The notes under the pieces were generated by a model. That model was given only the letters and a program-made list of their open reading frames with translations, was not told where the DNA came from and did no database searches. A stretch of DNA of 64,000 nucleotides from Neokomagataea tanensis. GTDB lineage: Bacteria; Pseudomonadota; Alphaproteobacteria; Acetobacterales; Acetobacteraceae. Positions within the stretch are counted from its first letter, which is position 1, and every line of letters begins with the position of its first letter. The translations under genes and the position numbers were made by a program. Shown piece after piece: positions 18,103 through 26,881 of the stretch. Location: the NCBI RefSeq assembly GCF_006542335.1, contig NZ_CP032485.1, positions 405,501 to 469,500 on the forward strand. The letters are read 5' to 3'.

Positions 18103-20418
18103 ATGGACCGTCGTGACTTATATCTTCATTTAAAAGGTAAGTACTCTAAGTCCATAACGCTCGTAACAGGGTTGGCTATTTTAGCTCATCCTCATTTTTC
18201 TTTGGCAGCCCCTGTAAAAAATAAGAAAAATCATACTATCTCGAGCTTGGATAGTCATTCAGACGAACACGTGACAGTGTCAAAGTCTCGTCAGTCCCAC
18301 AGCCGCGGCGGCGGCATGATGCGGGTGGAGACAGCTCCCTATGCTGTCCAGACCGTTACCAAAGCTTTTATCGAACAGAAAAGCCCCGTGAGCACGGCAC
18401 TCAGCTTGGTTAAAACCCTTCCAAGCATGAGCATTTCGACAGCTGACACTTCCGGCATGCAAGGCGGCACGATTCAAAGCCGTAGCTTAACGGATGCAGA
18501 CATGGCCCTGATGGTTGACGGGGCCCCCGCCTCGGCAGCTTCCTTTCTGGCGCAAAACATCGATTCAGAAAATCTTGCTAGCGTAAGCGTCACTCCTGGC
18601 ACGTCTCCTATCGACTTGCCCTCCACTACCGCTGCAGCAGGTGTACTCAATGAGACATCTATCGACGCTGGCAGCAAATTTGGCGGAATGATGGATTTTT
18701 CCTACGGGACCAACAACCTATCCCGAGAGTTTTTGCGCTTGGAATCGGGAAAAATCGGCAATACCGGGCTACGCGGCTACATTTCTTTTTCAAACACATA
18801 TGCACGTAGCTGGATGGGAGCGGGCCAAAACCAACGCCGTCACCTTGATTTCGGCCTACGTAAAGACTGGGACAACGGTTCGTTCGCGCGGCTCTTCCTT
18901 TCTTGGAACAACACCGAATGGGTTGTTGACCGCTACCCAACTGATACGCAATTTTTCCGCTACAAGGATACCGGTCAGGGCTACGGCCATACGGCCGAAT
19001 TTGACCCTAAGAACAACGATTACTGGCGGAATTATCGCAATTATTGGAACCAGCTTTTCATTAATGCGCCGTTCCATTTCGTCCTCAGCAAAAAGCTACA
19101 GTTCGATATCCAGCCCTACTATAGCTGGGGCCTAGGTTGGAACGGTGCCGCAGGCGGTTTGGCTGCTGGGAACACCACTTACGCCAACGGCAAAACAATT
19201 CCAGCAGGTACCCCGCTAACAACGTATTTCCAAGGCGTTGGTGCGCTAAACGTCGGTGCTACCGCTAAGATCGGCTACGATATTACCAAGACCAATCACC
19301 TCGAATTCGGCTATTGGTACGTCAATCAAGACTATACTCAGCACTTCCCTCGCAGCGTAACACAAGCCGACGGCTCCGCAGCAAGCCCCAACAATGCTGA
19401 CTACCAAGTCTACCAAAACGGGCAGCGCTTTTTCCCCGGCAATACCGCAGGTTACGAAATCCACTCCCTCTTTATTGAGGACCGCGCTAAATTTTTACGT
19501 AATAAGCTGCAAGTATCAGCGGGCTTTAAATATGTAATGTCAAACGTCTGGTACATTACCTACCCGAACCGCAATCGCATGGGTCAAAACCTCACCGCGC
19601 CACTGCCTCACCTCTCGTTCAGCTACCGCATTAATGAACACCACCAGTTTTACCTCAACGGTGAAGGTGACTTTAGACAACCTGCTTCATCATCTCTTGC
19701 AAACACGCCCATTACAGGCAGCCTGCCCAAAAATCAGTACTCGATTAAAGAAGAACTGGGTTACCGCTACAACGACTCTCATATCGTCGTGGACCTAGAC
19801 CTCTTTAACTACAACATTACCAATAGACTGCTCTCTACCTACGTGGGGAACAACGTCTACGGCGTTATCAATGCAGGCAATCAGACAGCGCGTGGCTTTG
19901 ATATCATGGCGTCGCTACAGCCAATTTATGGCTTCAGCCCATATGTCTCGTTCGAATATCTCAACGCCCGTCTCGATACGAATATCGCTGCCTCAGACAG
20001 CCAAGGCAACCTCTCAGCCTTCCGGACAAAAGGCACGCAAGCTCCGCTCTCACCGCGCATTTTGTCGAATTTCGGTCTGACCTACACAGCCGGCGGCTTT
20101 TTCTCCAACGCCACGCTGCATTATACCGGGCCTCAATCCGTTACCATTGCAGGTGACCAGCGCATGCCCGGCTACGTTACAAACACCTTATCCCTCGGCT
20201 ACCATTTTCACCCTATCTGGCGCGCGCAATCACCAACGCTGCGCCTTAACTTCGGCAACCTGACAGGCGCCGTCATCCGCACCGGCGTTGTAGGCGTCCG
20301 CGACAGAGCAACAGCCGTGCGCTTGCTGAACGGAAACATGTCTACTGCCGGTTCGAGTGCGCAGTTCTTTGTTGAACCACGCTTCAATATGACAGGCACT
20401 CTCTCAACAACATTCTAA
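18103..20418 (+). CDS. TonB-dependent outer-membrane receptor
   Basis: A 771-residue protein: signal peptide about residues 1-36, a plug domain to about 180 and a 22-strand-type barrel rich in alternating aromatic residues ending in a terminal Phe (TGTLSTTF), as outer-membrane proteins require. The plug is somewhat diverged: it has SLVKTLPSMSI and MALMVDGAP in place of the usual sequences but keeps the expected order. The barrel has recognisable strand patterns such as SLFIEDRAKFLRNKLQVSAGFKY. Such receptors import siderophores or other large ligands using TonB energy; the ligand is unknown. It starts behind a GGGG-containing ribosome site and a palindrome-rich leader, which suggests it is regulated. 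Confidence 0.88.
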   Translation: MDRRDLYLHLKGKYSKSITLVTGLAILAHPHFSLAAPVKNKKNHTISSLDSHSDEHVTVSKSRQSHSRGGGMMRVETAPYAVQTVTKAFIEQKSPVSTALSLVKTLPSMSISTADTSGMQGGTIQSRSLTDADMALMVDGAPASAASFLAQNIDSENLASVSVTPGTSPIDLPSTTAAAGVLNETSIDAGSKFGGMMDFSYGTNNLSREFLRLESGKIGNTGLRGYISFSNTYARSWMGAGQNQRRHLDFGLRKDWDNGSFARLFLSWNNTEWVVDRYPTDTQFFRYKDTGQGYGHTAEFDPKNNDYWRNYRNYWNQLFINAPFHFVLSKKLQFDIQPYYSWGLGWNGAAGGLAAGNTTYANGKTIPAGTPLTTYFQGVGALNVGATAKIGYDITKTNHLEFGYWYVNQDYTQHFPRSVTQADGSAASPNNADYQVYQNGQRFFPGNTAGYEIHSLFIEDRAKFLRNKLQVSAGFKYVMSNVWYITYPNRNRMGQNLTAPLPHLSFSYRINEHHQFYLNGEGDFRQPASSSLANTPITGSLPKNQYSIKEELGYRYNDSHIVVDLDLFNYNITNRLLSTYVGNNVYGVINAGNQTARGFDIMASLQPIYGFSPYVSFEYLNARLDTNIAASDSQGNLSAFRTKGTQAPLSPRILSNFGLTYTAGGFFSNATLHYTGPQSVTIAGDQRMPGYVTNTLSLGYHFHPIWRAQSPTLRLNFGNLTGAVIRTGVVGVRDRATAVRLLNGNMSTAGSSAQFFVEPRFNMTGTLSTTF

Positions 20419-20467
20419 GCGCCATTATAGGGCGGAGAAAAACCGCCCCAAAGCAGGATAGGCAATA

Positions 20468-20995
20468 CTAAAGCAGCAATTCAGGTCGTATTGCCCAGCG
20501 CTCATGATCACGCCATTGGCCATTAATTCGCAAATACGCAGGTGAAAAACCTTCTTTTTCAAAACCCACTCTTTTAACCAAAGCGATTGAGCGCTTGTTG
20601 CCCGGCTGGATGTTGGCTTCCACACGATGCAAACCTAAAGGCCCGAAAGCAGCACTTACAACACGACGTACAGCCGTAGTCATCAAGCCACGCCCGGCGG
20701 TTTCCTGCATGCCATAATACCCAAGATAAGCACTGCAAAAATTGCCACGCACAATCTGACTCAAGGTCAAAACCCCGACGATTGCGCCCGTATGGACTTC
20801 GAGAGCGATAAACCCCTTAGCGTCATCGCCGATACAAGACGAAAACCATTGCCTAAAACCAGCTTCGTCACAAAAAGGTGCTGACCACGGCATATGAAAA
20901 GCTCTATTCGCCTTGTTGGCCGCAATCAAAGCCTCTTTGTCAGTATACTCAACTTCGCGCAGCCTAAGCGCATTGGCGCTCATATCACCACGCAT
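20468..20995 (-). CDS. GNAT acetyltransferase, RimJ/RimL type
   Basis: 175 residues from the ATG at 20995. The core of the GNAT fold is visible: LREVEYTDKEAL at the start, GFIALEVHTGAIVGVLTLSQI in the middle, the acetyl-CoA loop QETAGRGLMTTAVRRVV (about residues 107-123, with the R/Q-x-x-G-x-G/A pattern) and HRVEANIQPGNKRSIALVKRVGF, typical of the RimJ/RimL branch that acetylates protein N-termini or small amines. The substrate is unknown. I prefer the ATG at 20995 over the one at 21010 because it forms a one-base TAATG overlap with the stop of the SDR gene, a pattern repeated along this operon. Last gene of the recR unit. Confidence 0.85.
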   Translation of the reverse strand: MRGDMSANALRLREVEYTDKEALIAANKANRAFHMPWSAPFCDEAGFRQWFSSCIGDDAKGFIALEVHTGAIVGVLTLSQIVRGNFCSAYLGYYGMQETAGRGLMTTAVRRVVSAAFGPLGLHRVEANIQPGNKRSIALVKRVGFEKEGFSPAYLRINGQWRDHERWAIRPELLL

Positions 20996-21741
20996 TAACG
21001 TGGCGACCAATTCAAGTGCTGCCCCCCATCGAGCGCAAGCATTTGCCCCGTTACAGACGGCAGCGCCAATAATGTTCTTGCTGCATAAGCAATCTCTTCA
21101 GGCGATGCACCCTGACGGAGCGGTGTACGCTCACACATCGTTTTGAAATGTGCATCGGACTGACCTTCAGCAGGCAAAACCGGTCCGGGCCCAATAGCAT
21201 TCACGCGCAATTTAGGTGCCAACGCCAAAGCGAGACTCTGTGTTAATGTCCACAGGCCTGATTTTGAAAGCGTATACGTCACAAAATGAGGAGTAAGATT
21301 CCATACCCTTTGGTCGAGAAGGTTCAGAACCACTCCTTCAGCGCCATCAGGCAGCGCCCTCGCCACCTCTTGCGTCAAGACGAACGGAGCCCGTAGATTT
21401 GGCTCCAAGTGCCGGTCCCAGCTTTCGCGGGTTACATCACCTATCTCATCCCGGGTAAAAACAGAGGCATTGTTTACCAATACGCCAACTGGTCCCAGTC
21501 GGGCCTGCACGGCGGAGACAAGCCCCTCTACGTCTGCTTCCTGCGACAGATCCGCGCGCAGAATGCAACCTCGCCCCCTAATGCGTTGAAGAAGTTCCTC
21601 CGCCTCATCCCGGCTGTTGCGGTAGTGAATTGCAACACTAAAGCCTTCCTGCGCGAGCATTTCTACCAACGCACGACCAATACGGCGCGCACCACCAGTA
21701 ACAAGCGCTACCCTCGGTATTTTTGACGATATCGGCAACAT
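20995..21741 (-). CDS. Short-chain dehydrogenase, pteridine-reductase-like
   Basis: A 248-residue SDR. The cofactor loop reads TGGARRIG (about residues 16-23), the TGxxxRxG variant found in pteridine reductases PTR1 and FolM rather than the usual TGxxxGxG; Arg there favours NADPH. NNAS is present at about 90, and the active site keeps Tyr and Lys in YTLSKSG, with the preceding Asp/Ser region altered (LNLLDQRVW), again as in the FolM branch. Ends GGQHLNWSPR. Probably reduces dihydro-monapterin or dihydrofolate-like pterins, or another carbonyl; substrate is inference. Start ATG overlaps the recR stop in TAATG, and its own stop overlaps the GNAT gene start the same way. Confidence 0.82.
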   Translation of the reverse strand: MLPISSKIPRVALVTGGARRIGRALVEMLAQEGFSVAIHYRNSRDEAEELLQRIRGRGCILRADLSQEADVEGLVSAVQARLGPVGVLVNNASVFTRDEIGDVTRESWDRHLEPNLRAPFVLTQEVARALPDGAEGVVLNLLDQRVWNLTPHFVTYTLSKSGLWTLTQSLALALAPKLRVNAIGPGPVLPAEGQSDAHFKTMCERTPLRQGASPEEIAYAARTLLALPSVTGQMLALDGGQHLNWSPR

Positions 21742-22340
21742 TACCCCAGACTCCGACGCGCCATCAGCGCAGCAGCTAAAGTGCCGTCATCCAAACCATC
21801 CAAGGCTCCGCCCATTGGTACACCATGTCCAACACGGCTGATCGTCACTGCGTAAGCAGAAAGTTTTTCTTGCAGCCAATGCGCCGTAGTAGCGCCCTCA
21901 ACGGTGGCACCCAAGGCCAGAATAACCTCTTTCACACCACCGGCCTCAATCCGCTCCAGAAGTGAACGAGTGTTCAAATCATCCGGGCCGCAGCCAGCCA
22001 AAGCCGATAAAGTCCCACCCAACACCTGATAAACACCACGATGGACAGATGCCCTCTCGAGTGCCCAGAGGTCTCCTACCGTCTCAACCACACACACAGT
22101 GGAGTGGTCTCGCATTGGTTCAGTACATAAATTGCAAGGGTCGACTGTATCCAGATTTCCACACTGTGAGCATGTCTTGACGCTTTGCGCCGTACGCTCC
22201 ATCTGCCGAGCCAAAGGCAACATACGAGCCTCTGGCTGACGCAAAAGATTCAATACCGCACGACGGGCTGAGCGCGGCCCCAAGCCCGGTAGCCGCGAAA
22301 GCATTACGATCAGTTGCTCGATTTCAGTCGTACCGCTCAC
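21741..22340 (-). CDS. recR: Recombination mediator protein
   Basis: 199 residues, the usual length. Helix-hairpin-helix at LPGLGPRSARRAVL near the N-terminus, a four-Cys zinc finger (CSQCGNLDTVDPCNLC, about residues 57-72), and a Toprim domain with VCVVETVGDLWALE (about 83-96). RecR works with RecO and RecF to load RecA on single-stranded DNA. The gene follows ybaB by 34 bases and dnaX before it, the common bacterial order. Its stop is fused to the next start by one base (TAATG). Confidence 0.96.
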   Translation of the reverse strand: MSGTTEIEQLIVMLSRLPGLGPRSARRAVLNLLRQPEARMLPLARQMERTAQSVKTCSQCGNLDTVDPCNLCTEPMRDHSTVCVVETVGDLWALERASVHRGVYQVLGGTLSALAGCGPDDLNTRSLLERIEAGGVKEVILALGATVEGATTAHWLQEKLSAYAVTISRVGHGVPMGGALDGLDDGTLAAALMARRSLG

Positions 22341-22374
22341 AGCTTACTCACCGGATACAGTCCCAAAAAGCGTC

Positions 22375-22698
22375 TTAGAAAGGCAGGTTCAGGCCGGGCG
22401 GGAGATCAATGCCACCCGTAACCTGACGCATCGCTTCCGAACTCGCAGCTTCAGCCTTGGCTTTTGCGTCCGTGTAAGCCGCTACGATCAAGTCCTGCAG
22501 CGTCTCCATATCGCTTGGCTCGGCCAGCTTCGGATCAACGCGCAAATTGCGCATTTCACCCTTGCCTGTAAGTTGCAGCGTTACAAGGCCACCGCCAGCG
22601 CTACCGTCAACCACCAGATTAGCCAACTCCTTTTGCGCGTCCTGCATACGGGACTGCATCTGGCTTGCCTGTTTCATTAATCCAGCAAGGTTTTTCAT
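22375..22698 (-). CDS. ybaB: YbaB/EbfC-family nucleoid-associated protein
   Basis: 107 residues, the family's usual length. MKNLAGLMKQASQMQSRMQDAQ is the start of the long N-terminal helix, followed by strands GGGLVTLQLTGKGEMRNLRVDP and a C-terminal part ending GGIDLPPGLNLPF, typical for YbaB. The dimer binds DNA in a tweezers-like manner. It lies 20 bases after dnaX and 34 bases before recR on the same strand, the conserved dnaX-ybaB-recR unit. Confidence 0.95.
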   Translation of the reverse strand: MKNLAGLMKQASQMQSRMQDAQKELANLVVDGSAGGGLVTLQLTGKGEMRNLRVDPKLAEPSDMETLQDLIVAAYTDAKAKAEAASSEAMRQVTGGIDLPPGLNLPF

Positions 22699-22718
22699 CG
22701 CATTCGCTCCTGTTGCGT

Positions 22719-24788
22719 TCAGTACATATCGTCTTCATCAAGAGAATCTGCATCAAGTGGCGCAAATTCCAGATCTGGCGGCTCATTATCCACCAAAGAC
22801 GTCACTTCCTCTGGCGGCAGGCCGTAATCATCCAAACCGTGATCTTGTACTTCACCAATTCTTGCGCCCGGAAACGCCGTCAAAATGGCCTGTACAAGCG
22901 GATGGGATTCAACTTCAGCCTGATTCAAGGCAACAATTTCTGCGCCTTGCTCATCCAGAGTTGGCTCCCCCTCCAAACGGGACGTTTCAACACGCCACGT
23001 ATTAGGAAAGAGCCTATCCAATAATTTCTGCAAACTGCGCTCTATTCGCGCTGCGGGGTCGTCCGAACGGACTTCCACCACAGGCGGTGCAAAGCGCACC
23101 AGATGCACCGCATTCCTCAGCAAGCCATGCAAAAGCGGCTCACGGTCACGAGCAAGGACAACCATCTCCCGCCATGTCCGTGGCGGCAGCGGCCCAGTAT
23201 CCTCTTCCTTCTCGACACTATGCTTTTGCTCAGCCTTAACCTCACACTGCTGGTCAGGCCTAATCTCTGCCTGCCCGAGGTAACGCGGGTCGATAACTTG
23301 TCCACCATTCGCCACCAGCTTCAGCGGCGCCCCAACGTTAGGTGCCTCCGCACGTGGTGCATTGTGGTCCATCCCACCACGCGGTGTCCCGTTTCCGCCC
23401 GCGATACCACCCACCTCTGTACCGGATGAGCCGCGCCCATCTCCACCAGAGCCATTATGCGACGACACCACAGCCGGGCCGGAATGTGATACTCCACCGT
23501 CCCGTGCTGCCTCTCCTGAGGGAGCTTGCGTTAGCTGTCGTATCAAGCGCTCCGGCGTTGGCAAAAGCGCTGCATGGCACAGACGGATCAAAATCATCTC
23601 GGCAGCTTGGCGGCGGTCAGGTGCCTGCTCAACCTCACCAATTCCTTTAAGCAGCATCTGCCATGTGCGCCCTAAAGCCGCAGCAGAGAGCTTGTCGGCC
23701 AATGCCCCACCACGCACACGCTCAGCCTCAGGCAGCTCACGGGTTTCACGCAAGTCAGGTACCGCTTTCAACCGGGAAACAAGATGCACCAGCTCCAGCA
23801 CATCCGTCAGCAGCACACCTAAATCTGCACCACGCGCATAGGCTTGATCCGTCAATTCCAGCGCTTCGGCCACTCGCCCTGCCATTAAGGCCTCGAGCAA
23901 ATCAAAAACCAAACCACGGTCTGCAAGCCCAAGCATGTCAGATACGGCATCCGCGTCTGACGCACCTTGCGCAATTGCCTGATCAAGAAGCGACAAGCCA
24001 TCACGGACCGAACCATCCGCAGCGCGCGCAATTAGAGCAAGCGCATCTTCAGAAAGCTCACCACCCTCTTTCCGGGCAATCCGATCGAAATGTTCCTGTA
24101 ACTGCACCTGCGGAACACGCCGCAAATCAAAGCGCTGACACCGGGACAAAACCGTGACAGGAACCTTGCGCAATTCCGTCGTTGCAAAAATGAACGTAAC
24201 TTGTGCAGGTGGTTCTTCAAGCGTTTTAAGAAGTGCATTAAATGCATTACGCGACAGCATGTGTACTTCATCGATGATGAAAACTTTCATGCGTGCCTGC
24301 ATTGGGCGAAAACGCGTAGCCTCAATGATCTCACGCACGTCATCGACGCCAGTGCGGGACGCTGCGTCCATCTCCAAAACATCGGGATGGCGGTCTGCCA
24401 AAATGGCCGTACAATTTGGGCACACACCACAAGGATCGGCCGTCGGCCCACCCGTACCGTCCACACCCACGCAATTTAGGGCACGGGCAATAATACGGGC
24501 CGTCGTTGTTTTACCAACGCCGCGTACGCCTGTCAGCATGAAGGCATGAGCTACACGCTCAAGCGCAAAAGCACGCCGTAAAATACGAACGAGCGTGTCC
24601 TGCCCTATTAAATCATCGAAGGAACGTGGACGGTATTTCCGCGCAAGAACCCGATACGCCTCTTCTTTCTCGGCAACCGCTATAGTTGGTTTTTGCACTA
24701 CTTCAGTGCGAGCGGGCTCTGGCGCATCGCCAAAAAAGCCGCCACCACTTTCGGGCGGGAGGGGAATATCGTTTTCGTTATCTGTCAT
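22719..24788 (-). CDS. dnaX: DNA polymerase III subunit gamma/tau
   Basis: 689 residues. After a 44-residue low-complexity N-terminal extension, LARKYRPRSFDDLIGQ opens the AAA+ clamp-loader domain: Walker A GVRGVGKT (87-94), a zinc module (Cys at about 106, 120, 123 and 126 in CGVCPNC), Walker B FIIDEVHML, and the sensor/arginine-finger area VLSRCQRFDLRR. The C-terminal third is Gly/Ser/Pro-rich linker and the tau-type tail that contacts polymerase and helicase, ending in an acidic DEDDMY. Loads the beta clamp. I did not identify a clear frameshift heptamer for a separate gamma form. First gene of dnaX-ybaB-recR-SDR-GNAT. Confidence 0.97.
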   Translation of the reverse strand: MTDNENDIPLPPESGGGFFGDAPEPARTEVVQKPTIAVAEKEEAYRVLARKYRPRSFDDLIGQDTLVRILRRAFALERVAHAFMLTGVRGVGKTTTARIIARALNCVGVDGTGGPTADPCGVCPNCTAILADRHPDVLEMDAASRTGVDDVREIIEATRFRPMQARMKVFIIDEVHMLSRNAFNALLKTLEEPPAQVTFIFATTELRKVPVTVLSRCQRFDLRRVPQVQLQEHFDRIARKEGGELSEDALALIARAADGSVRDGLSLLDQAIAQGASDADAVSDMLGLADRGLVFDLLEALMAGRVAEALELTDQAYARGADLGVLLTDVLELVHLVSRLKAVPDLRETRELPEAERVRGGALADKLSAAALGRTWQMLLKGIGEVEQAPDRRQAAEMILIRLCHAALLPTPERLIRQLTQAPSGEAARDGGVSHSGPAVVSSHNGSGGDGRGSSGTEVGGIAGGNGTPRGGMDHNAPRAEAPNVGAPLKLVANGGQVIDPRYLGQAEIRPDQQCEVKAEQKHSVEKEEDTGPLPPRTWREMVVLARDREPLLHGLLRNAVHLVRFAPPVVEVRSDDPAARIERSLQKLLDRLFPNTWRVETSRLEGEPTLDEQGAEIVALNQAEVESHPLVQAILTAFPGARIGEVQDHGLDDYGLPPEEVTSLVDNEPPDLEFAPLDADSLDEDDMY

Positions 24789-24869
24789 GAAAGACCGTAG
24801 CGATCATCGCGCGCGCCACCCCTGAAAGCCAAAGAAAGCTCTGTGTGTATTCTTAGCACAAATATTTTT

Positions 24870-24982
24870 GGGGGGAGGTGGAAGGCCGGACATCTAACCC
24901 GTCTGAAATTCACTACGGCTGCTTCCTTCCGGACCTGACCGAGTTCGCGACACATCCGTCCAGCGCCGACCTTCCGCCGCCC
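24870..24982 (-). ncRNA. ffs: Signal recognition particle RNA (4.5S type)
   Basis: The minus strand at 24918-24940 contains the near-invariant SRP loop sequence (GGTCAGGTCCGGAAGG, then AAGCAGCC). The ends pair well: 24968-24977 (GGAAGGTCGG) with 24881-24890 region (CCGGCCTTCC), extended by a G/C-rich base of stem, giving an RNA of about 113 nt, the small bacterial form. It binds Ffh and directs ribosomes to FtsY at the membrane. Ends are estimates from pairing; no clear T-run follows the 3' end. It sits between ggt and dnaX, as often seen in alphaproteobacteria (dnaX-linked). Confidence 0.93.
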
Positions 24983-24997
24983 GTCTAACACATGAAG

Positions 24998-25019
24998 TAG
25001 GGGGTCTGGCAACCCCCTA
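24998..25019. repeat. 8-bp hairpin between ggt and SRP RNA
   Basis: TAGGGGGT (24998-25005) pairs with ACCCCCTA (25012-25019) around a 6-base loop. It lies just after the ggt stop on the minus strand and just before the SRP RNA. No T-run follows, so it may be an mRNA-end or RNA-processing signal rather than a normal terminator. Confidence 0.5.
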
Positions 25020-25042
25020 TCATGCATCATTTTACAGAAGTC

Positions 25043-26881
25043 TTATTGACCCGCCGCTTCCCCGCCGCCATGGCGAGGGTCTGCCGCACCATAAAGCAGC
25101 CCGGTTGCAGGTGCGTTAAGCGTCGGCCGACCTGCCAAAATACCCTCAGCGACACCCCATACACGATGCGGAGAAAGCTTGTAGCCCTCGTCCTGCAACG
25201 TTTTTTGCACGTCCGGACTTAGAGCACCATTTTCCATTTCAACAGCACTAGGCTGCCACTGCTCATGGATACGCGGCAGGTTAATGGCATCACGAATATT
25301 CAAGCCGTAATCCACCACTCCCAAAATTGCTGAAAGCGTAATGGTCGGGATACGTGAACCACCGGGACTACCAATGACCATGACGACCTTGCCGTCTTTA
25401 GACAAAATGGTCGGTGACATGGACGAAAGCGGCGTTTTGCCCGGTTCAATCGCGTTTGCCTTGGACCCGACAATACCGAACATGTTTGGAGCACCCGGCT
25501 TTGATGAGAAGTCATCCATCTCATCATTCATCCAGATACCCGTATGCCCGCCCATTACACCTGCACCGAACCAACCATTCAACGTGTAGGTCGCTGAAAT
25601 CGCCGTGCCTTCGCGGTCCATAACCGAGAACTGCGTCGTCTCATGTTTTTCATGCTCAGCTTCCGGCATCGGCTGCGGCGCCACAAGCGCGGCCTCGCTC
25701 GAACGCAGCGCATCTGAGGGGACGGCCCGATCCGTTGGTGTAGCAGCACGAATCGCTACCGCATAAGCGGGGTCGGTCAAATGCGCGATTGGATTTTGCA
25801 CAAAGGCCGGGTCACCTAAATCCCGTCGGTCAGAATAGGCATGGCGCATGGCCTCAATCTCACGCTGCACTGCGGGAGCAGTATGCAGACCAAGCTTGGC
25901 CATGTCGTAGCCCGACAAAATATTGAGAATTTCGCACAACGCGACGCCGCCGCCACTTGGCGGTGGGGACGTTTCAACCAAGTAGCCGCGATATGTGCAG
26001 CTGACGGGTGCTAAAGTTCTCGTGTGGTACGCCGCAAAATCAGCCTTGCTTAATAAGCCGCCACCTTCTTGGCTGGCCCGAACAAGCTCATCAGCGATAG
26101 GACCGTGGTAAAAAGCATCTGGCCCTTTTTCAGCAACAAGGCTGAGGCTGTGCGCCAGATCGCTCTGTACCAACCGGTCACCAACTTGGAGAGGCGTACC
26201 GTCAGCACGTAGGAAATATTTGCGCGCGTATACATCTTTCTGGAAATAACGCGTCGACGTTGCAAGTAGGTCGCTGTCTGCTTGATTCAACACAAAACCA
26301 TCGCGCGCCAACGCAATGGCAGGCGCCATAACCTTTGCGCGGCTCAACTTACCCCATTTCCGATGAATCTCATCCAGACCAGCCACCGTTCCAGGAACAG
26401 CTACAGCCTTCCATCCCTCGGTTGACATACCCGGAATGACATTCCCTGCCGCATCCAGGTACATATCTTCCTTGGCCAAGCCGGGCGCATGCTCACGGAA
26501 ATCGATAAAAATAGTTTTGCCATGCGCTGGGTGAATGGTCATGAAACCACCACCGCCGATATTCCCTGCCGCAGGATAAACAACCGCAAGCGCGTAGCCG
26601 ACAGCTACTGCCGCATCGATGGCATTCCCACCCTCAGCAAGCATCTTTGCGCCCGCTTCGGAGGCCAAATGCTGAGCAGATACGACCATGCCATGCTTGG
26701 CCGAGACGAGCTTAGCTGGCTCTTTCTGGTCGGGGCCAAATGCCAAAGGGTCTGCAGGAGCAGACTGCGTCGCAGCCAAGCTGCCGGAAAGTGGCACGAG
26801 CGCGCAAAGAACAGCCAAAGCCGTAGAGCCAAAGGAGCCACGGCGTCCGTTCGGGCTGCCTAAGCGGGGGAAATGAACCAT
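25043..26881 (-). CDS. ggt: Gamma-glutamyltranspeptidase, periplasmic
   Basis: 612 residues. The N-terminal region has a signal peptide (hydrophobic FGSTALAVLCALVPLSGSLAA, about 17-37). It is made as a precursor that cleaves itself before Thr415 in HETTQFSVMD, the nucleophile and new N-terminus of the small subunit. Other family landmarks are GNAIDAAVAVGYAL (85-98), GGGGFM, DRRDLGDP and PLSSMSPTIL, which forms the oxyanion pocket. Transfers or hydrolyses gamma-glutamyl groups of glutathione and related peptides in the periplasm. The Cys in the large subunit is normal. Its start overlaps the map stop in TAATG, an unusual partner gene; the two share an operon. Confidence 0.95.
   Translation of the reverse strand: MVHFPRLGSPNGRRGSFGSTALAVLCALVPLSGSLAATQSAPADPLAFGPDQKEPAKLVSAKHGMVVSAQHLASEAGAKMLAEGGNAIDAAVAVGYALAVVYPAAGNIGGGGFMTIHPAHGKTIFIDFREHAPGLAKEDMYLDAAGNVIPGMSTEGWKAVAVPGTVAGLDEIHRKWGKLSRAKVMAPAIALARDGFVLNQADSDLLATSTRYFQKDVYARKYFLRADGTPLQVGDRLVQSDLAHSLSLVAEKGPDAFYHGPIADELVRASQEGGGLLSKADFAAYHTRTLAPVSCTYRGYLVETSPPPSGGGVALCEILNILSGYDMAKLGLHTAPAVQREIEAMRHAYSDRRDLGDPAFVQNPIAHLTDPAYAVAIRAATPTDRAVPSDALRSSEAALVAPQPMPEAEHEKHETTQFSVMDREGTAISATYTLNGWFGAGVMGGHTGIWMNDEMDDFSSKPGAPNMFGIVGSKANAIEPGKTPLSSMSPTILSKDGKVVMVIGSPGGSRIPTITLSAILGVVDYGLNIRDAINLPRIHEQWQPSAVEMENGALSPDVQKTLQDEGYKLSPHRVWGVAEGILAGRPTLNAPATGLLYGAADPRHGGGEAAGQ

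Noticed and set aside
22719..24788. Programmed frameshift in dnaX
   Set aside because: I found no A-rich slippery heptamer followed by a stem that I could trust, so only the full-length product is annotated.
24785..25030. Short minus-strand open frame over the SRP RNA
   Set aside because: The bases are explained by the SRP RNA sequence and pairing.
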